From: Diphasiastrum complanatum
Lineage: Eukaryota; Streptophyta; Lycopodiopsida; Lycopodiales; Lycopodiaceae
Assembly (NCBI GenBank): GCA_029204225.1
Contig: CM055102.1
Location: 29,411,632 to 29,475,631 of the forward strand
Length of the DNA: 64,000 nucleotides
Reading direction: 5' to 3'
Position 1 is the first letter of the stretch. Every line of letters starts with the position of its first letter. Both the position numbers and the translations under genes were made by a program. Shown here in pieces: positions 59,456 to 64,000 of this stretch. Below the pieces are notes generated by a model. It was not told where the DNA came from, made no database searches, and saw only the letters and a program-made list of their open reading frames with translations.

Positions 59456-59860
59456 TCAACAAACCCTTAACATAGAAACTACGAGAGGATATATATTTGG
59501 TATCAAAGTCTTCTTTTCTATATGTGACAAGATGTTTATTTTATGAGAAACAAAGGCATGTAAGCTCCAACTATGATCTTGAAAGTTGTAAGAAATTAAG
59601 AATGTCAAATAAGGTTGGTGGTTCCATTCACAAAGGCATAGAAATGGATCTTCATTGTTGCAATGTAAGGACACAAGAGCCTTGTCATGTAATCTTGGCT
59701 AGGCCTAAATATGTGTAATTTGGATGTAAAATTTATATATTATACATAATGAAAGCTAGTAGTAATTATATATAGTTACAATAAGAGAGAATATCCAATA
59801 AGGGTACTGTGCTCACTTTTAAAGCTATCTAGTGCAGATTGAAAAAAACATGGCAAAATG
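59455..59860. other. Unassigned DNA
   Basis: A/T-rich, nothing recognised. Confidence 0.5.
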
Positions 59861-60520
59861 ATGAACATTTAAGTTTAGCTTTGAATCGGGTGTAAAAGTC
59901 ACTAAAAAGATCTTGTAATGGTCTCACAATAATTATGTGATGGTTTTATTGGCTGAAAAAACCATTTCCCAATATTTGAAAGTTCTTGACGATCTCGCCA
60001 TAATTTGACTTTTACACCCGAAGCAAAGGTCACCAAACAAAGAAAATTTTTTTCCCAGTACTTAAGGTTCCTAAAGATCTCACCATAATTTGACTGTCAC
60101 AACAAGTTCATCTATTAATAAAAAAAAAGCCTTGTGACCAATACTTACAATTCCTAATGATTTTGCCATAATTTGACTTTTACAACAAATTCAATAGTTG
60201 TTAAATTGGGTGTAAATTTTAAAAGTCATAAAAATAGATTATAATGGCATCCATAATTAACACTCTCTCACTTTAACTTGGACCTGGACCGTTGGATGGG
60301 CACCATTTAAAGCCTATGAGTTTTTCATCGCGTCATAATATTGAGGTTGTTCTATTGGGTGCAAAGGTCACCAAAAAAAAAAAAACCATTTCCCAATACT
60401 TAAACATGTAAGAGGTCTCGTCATAACTTGACCCTAAGAGGTCTAGTCAGAACTTGACGGTCATTGAACGGCGTGCAGAGGTGCTTGAAAAAAAAAAAGA
60501 CCATTTCCCAATCAATGCAC
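59861..60520. repeat. Degenerate tandem array with CATAATTTGACTTTTACA unit
   Basis: Units of about 50-60 bp with spacers, near 59,959-60,017, 60,051-60,103, 60,134-60,186 and 60,383-60,432, and a partial at 60,500. The shared core is ATTTCCCAATACTTA followed by GATCTCGCCATAATTTGAC. An outlying piece lies at about 59,045 (CCATTTCCCAATAT). Confidence 0.75.
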
Positions 60521-62243
60521 TCAATTCCTATGCAATAGGGATGGATCACACCAGGCCACATCACTCTTTTTAAGCATAATTACTCCAAAAAGACTACACC
60601 CAACCTTTAGTCCCAAGCCCAGGGGCCAGGGGCCAGCACTGACCAAAGGGCGACCACACAAACCAAAAAGCATAATGAGTCATGGACACATGGTACGGGA
60701 AAGGAAAGAGTAGGGGCCACCACGGGTACTAGACCCCCAAGGGGTCCTGTCAATACCTATTTATAGTAATTATAACGTACTCACACTGTCATATACAACT
60801 CACGTGGAACAAATATAGTAATCCACTGGGTCCGGATCTGAATTGCCGCCTGTACCCGCTTTGATCCGACGGACAAACGTAGTGTCTTACGGTCCTGCCC
60901 CTGCTGTCGCCGTTACTGTCGCAGTTCAGCAGCGACTCCCCCCCCCCCCCCCGCCGCGGTCGCAGTTGCCCTCTCCAACGACGCCAACGGCGACGTCGTC
61001 CTCTCTCTCTCTCTCTCTCTCTCTCTGGGTTTTTTTTTCCCTCGAGGTAGCAGCGCTGAGCGCGAGCTCGCGCGTTATATCTCGAGCGAGCGAGCGAGAG
61101 TCTGGAATGTACCTGTCGCCCTGAGGCCTCCCTCCGGAGCTTGGGTTGGATCGGATTCTCCAAATGCTTCTTTGGTTTGGGTGCTGCTGCATTTGCTGGG
61201 AGTTGCATAGATTACCGTGCGCCGAAGCTATATAATAAGCTAGAGTGACGAGAGCTGACGAAACGCTTGCAATTAGCTGAAAGCATTAAGTAGTAAGAGC
61301 TATAGCTGTAGCGTGCTTGCGAGGTGCAGGTTGAGAATTGAGAGGGAGAGTGAGAAGGGGCCCGAGGTTGAGAGTTAAGAGGAAAGCAATCAGGAATCAG
61401 CTGGCGGTTTAGGAGCATTGACAGGACAGGACAGGACAGGACAGGACTCGTGTTGAGCTACTAGCTGAAAGAAACAATTGCCGTGGAGTGAAGATCAACG
61501 AGGGTGGTACTGGTAAGAGGAAGAAATCTGGACGAGAGCTCAGAGGACGGAACTGGGTTAAATATAACGGGGAACGCATCTGTAGGATGTTTGCAGTTGC
61601 GGGTATGCATAATTAAAAAGTGCCTTAAGGGAAAGAGAAGCTTAGATTCGAAAGGATGCCTGAGGTTGCTCAGATTTAGAAAGTGTCTTAAGGGGAAGAC
61701 AAAAAAAGGATGTTCGAGGTTGGTTGCTCAGAATTAGAAAGTGTTAAGGGCAAGAGGAGGTTAGATTAAAAGGACGTTTGAGCTTGCTCAGAATTAGAAG
61801 GCGCCTCAAGGGAAAGAGGAGCTTAGATCAGAAAGGGAAACGGTTTAAATTCTTGAGAAAGAATACGTAGAGAAGTGACTTGTAAGGATACGTAGAGAAG
61901 AACTGACTTGTCATCGTGTTTTTATCAGTCAAAAACAAAGATTTTGGCTGTTGATGGCTTACATACCAAACTGGAATGTCTCTCTGAGAGTTGAACGAGA
62001 AAGGAAGATTCTGGCTCATCGTTTCTTCTCTCTTGCTGCAATAGGAAGTGCTGTAAATACATCAAGCTGAAAAAGCCACATGTCACAAGAGCTAATATCA
62101 GCGTACTACTGATCTCGGATTTTGGCAACACGTTGAGGTTGAGGGATACGAGAAACGGAAGTGTCTTGGAAAGTTGAGAAGACAAAAAGTCGATTGCAGG
62201 ACATAAGAGGCTCAAAAGCATCTTTTAAAGATATAAAATCAAA
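60521..62243 (+). promoter_or_regulatory. GC-rich upstream region and probable leader of the MADS-box gene
   Basis: The base composition changes sharply at about 60,780, with many CpG. It holds a run of 15 C (60,938-60,952), a CT tract (61,001-61,026), an ACAGG repeat (61,421-61,446) and four roughly 60-bp tandem units (61,611-61,845). The CT tract and CpG-rich part look like a plant promoter or 5' leader, but I cannot place the transcription start or any leader intron. Open frames here on both strands are low-complexity. Confidence 0.45.
61611..61845 (+). repeat. Four-copy 60-bp minisatellite upstream of MADS start
   Basis: Units at 61,611-61,670, 61,671-61,728, 61,729-61,788 and 61,789-61,845. 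Each begins like CAGAATTAGAAAGTG and contains TTAAGGG-AAGAGG and TTGAGGTTGCT-like words. They differ by substitutions and small deletions. A further short duplication (ATACGTAGAGAAG) follows at 61,865-61,916. Confidence 0.85.
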
Positions 62244-62425
62244 ATGGGAAGAGGAAAGATAGAGATAAAGCGGATTGAAAACGCCACAAGTCGTCAAGTA
62301 ACTTTCTCGAAGAGACGCGGTGGACTATTAAAGAAGGCTCACGAATTAGCTGTCCTGTGTGATGCTCAGGTTGCATTGATCATATTTTCCAATACTGGAA
62401 AGCTCTTCGAATATGCAAGCAGCAG
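62244..62425 (+). CDS. MADS-box transcription factor, exon 1 (MIKC type)
   Basis: The ATG at 62,244 opens [20 protein letters not shown], the canonical DNA-binding start of plant type II MADS proteins. [38 protein letters not shown] follow. The exon ends in AGCAG at 62,425 before GTACG, giving 60 codons plus 2 nt, the usual length and phase of MIKC exon 1. The MADS domain binds CArG boxes as a dimer. The I, K and C parts must lie in later exons, which I do not find up to 64,000, so the first intron is at least 1.5 kb. All residues of the domain look intact. Which MIKC clade it belongs to cannot be decided from exon 1. Confidence 0.93.
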
Positions 62426-64000
62426 GTACGAAGTTGCCCATAATTTTTCTGTAGAAATTGTTTGCTGTTTGTCCTTTTCAGTGAATAGTTCCTGAGATAC
62501 GCTTGCTAGGCTTTTTGTGGAATGTGGAGTCTTTATCGTTGTAAAAACACTTAACTCTTTTGGCACAAAATAATGTTTGCCTACAAAAGATGTCAATATT
62601 TTTTCCACCTTGAAAACATTAAGGTTGGGATTCTCTGGGCTAATTCATGTCGACTCTTCTCATCTCAAAGAGTTTAGATCAGTCTGTTGAAAAAACTGAT
62701 ATGAGATTATCAGCCTCAACAGGTATCTACTACATGCTTTGCATCTATGGGTCATTACATGCAGTTAGATGAAGTTCATCAAGTTTGAAATTTGACAACA
62801 AGAGAAAAAAATTTGAAATTTGCAGTGCTTTGCAGTGGTTAAGGAAAACTCCGGGTAGAGGCTCTCTCTTTAGGACAAGTCACAGAGAAATCTCTTTCAA
62901 TTTCCAAACTTCAAATCCTAAGTACGCTGCTTACCATATACTTGGCCATCTTGAGTGGCTAATCGGAATGGAATGATGACAAATGCTGCAAACAATGCTA
63001 GCATGCATCTGAGGAAAGGTACACATTTACTGGAAAGTCCCGGAAAATTGAGACTCGAAATAGACAGTTTACTGTGGTGTTAAGGGTAGGCATTGAAATA
63101 CAACCTTCTTGCACCTGCATGCTTGATGTTCATAGGGGTCCATAACGTTGAACAAGCTTCTCTCCATACATCTTCGCTGGATCGCAAAGGTGGCCATGGG
63201 GTACAAATCAGATTTATGTGACTATTCGCACTGAATGCATGTCTCCCTAACTTGTCAGTTGTCCCCGGGCAAGTTCAAGAAAAAGTTTTTGGATCTGTAA
63301 GTGAACTGTTGGAAGCTGGAAATTGGTTCTCATCTATAGGTATTTGTTTCTCAAGTTAGGATGATCCGTCAGCACTAAAAGCTTAGACAGCCGCTTTGTA
63401 TCTGTCTTTGCATTTTCAGTTTTAAACAGTGCCTATGAAGATCTTTTATTTATTTTCAAAAGCACCTAGCAGCAACTCCTAGCACGAATGCATCAATTCG
63501 TGGTCATGAACTTGTAGGCCATACGTAGTGATGTAGTCACAAATCTGGTCTGAAATATAGTTTGACGCAAGACTAGACTGTCAATGAATTCTGAAAGTGC
63601 CACCTACCTTCGGATAAAGCGCGTAGATTTTTCTCCTGTTAACCGCTTCTTACCTTCTCCTGGCGTCCACGAAGGTTATTTCTGAGAACAGGTTATTTCA
63701 AGAACCTCAAGCCTTTAGTCCATGCTATCCACGAAGTTCAAACTTCCCAACATTTTCTGCACATACAGCGTGTGCCGGGTTGAGAAGCTGAAGCAAGAAT
63801 CATGATTGTGTCCAAGCTCCATAAAAGCCGAGTTAAGAATCACAGTCCGCACTACAGATAGCCATATCACGAATACGTGTAAATTGCCCCAAGGTAATTA
63901 CAGCTCTCACTGTGGAGAGCTATACCCTGAGATATGTAAATCGTGTAATAGTTTGAGATTCAAGCATGAATGAATCATTCTTCATATGAAAAAGGTTTTA
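62426..64000 (+). other. First intron of the MADS-box gene (start)
   Basis: Begins GTACGAAGTTG. No later exon, transposon or RNA gene recognised to the end of the window. A long first intron is common in MIKC genes and often carries regulatory sites. Confidence 0.6.

Noticed and set aside
60789-61208. Open frames on both strands in the GC-rich region as a gene upstream of MADS
   Set aside because: They pass through C and CT runs and lack any domain; better explained as leader or promoter.

Overview
The window comes from a large, transposon-rich nuclear genome of a land plant. The evidence is plant-type split genes, Copia and Ty3/Gypsy LTR retrotransposons with the plant initiator-Met primer binding site, long introns, and the first exon of a MIKC-type MADS-box gene. 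The MADS sequence and the loosely packed, repeat-filled introns would suit a fern or similar non-flowering plant, but that assignment is an inference. Nothing here is bacterial or organellar. || Only two host genes are supported. The C-terminal half of a DDI1-like gene (retroviral-type aspartyl protease plus UBA domain) lies on + as seven exons between 14,654 and 21,989. A MADS-box gene starts at 62,244 on + and only its first exon is inside the window. A Kelch-repeat pseudogene lies on - at about 54.9-55.7 kb. || Layout. 0-2.3 kb: unassigned DNA with short direct repeats. 2,297-8,161: a compound retroelement flanked by a 5-bp target duplication (AAGCC). It is a chain of six about 144-bp LTRs, each carrying a complete tRNA-like sequence with Pol III A and B boxes, separated by about 118-bp internal regions that have a primer binding site and polypurine tract but no coding. 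A decayed Copia body with a different 531-bp 3' LTR sits in the middle. 8.3-9.7 kb: a second, minus-strand copy of the tRNA-bearing LTR joined to a Copia leader and gag, inserted into a Gypsy fragment (9.7-11.5 kb). 11.5-14.05 kb: LINE fragments and GA microsatellites. 14.65-22 kb: the DDI1-like exons. Their introns hold two related inverted-repeat elements of about 700 bp (18,006-18,734 and 20,741-21,446), in opposite orientation, carrying different gene fragments (an A1 aspartic protease, and possibly a group II intron maturase-like piece). 24.5-48 kb: a nest of five LTR elements: a Copia relic, Gypsy family C on -, a nearly intact Copia on -, Gypsy family B on - interrupted by a + Copia, and Gypsy family C on +. 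48-60.7 kb: AT-rich DNA with CA/CT microsatellites, one Copia LTR plus gag relic, the Kelch pseudogene and several local tandem duplications. 60.8-64 kb: GC-rich leader, MADS exon 1 and the start of its intron. || The most interesting system is the miniature retrotransposon whose LTR contains a tRNA-like Pol III promoter. It resembles in principle the 5S-rRNA-bearing Cassandra elements, but uses a tRNA. A whole unit lacks any TTTT terminator, units are concatenated, and the same LTR is also found attached to Copia bodies.
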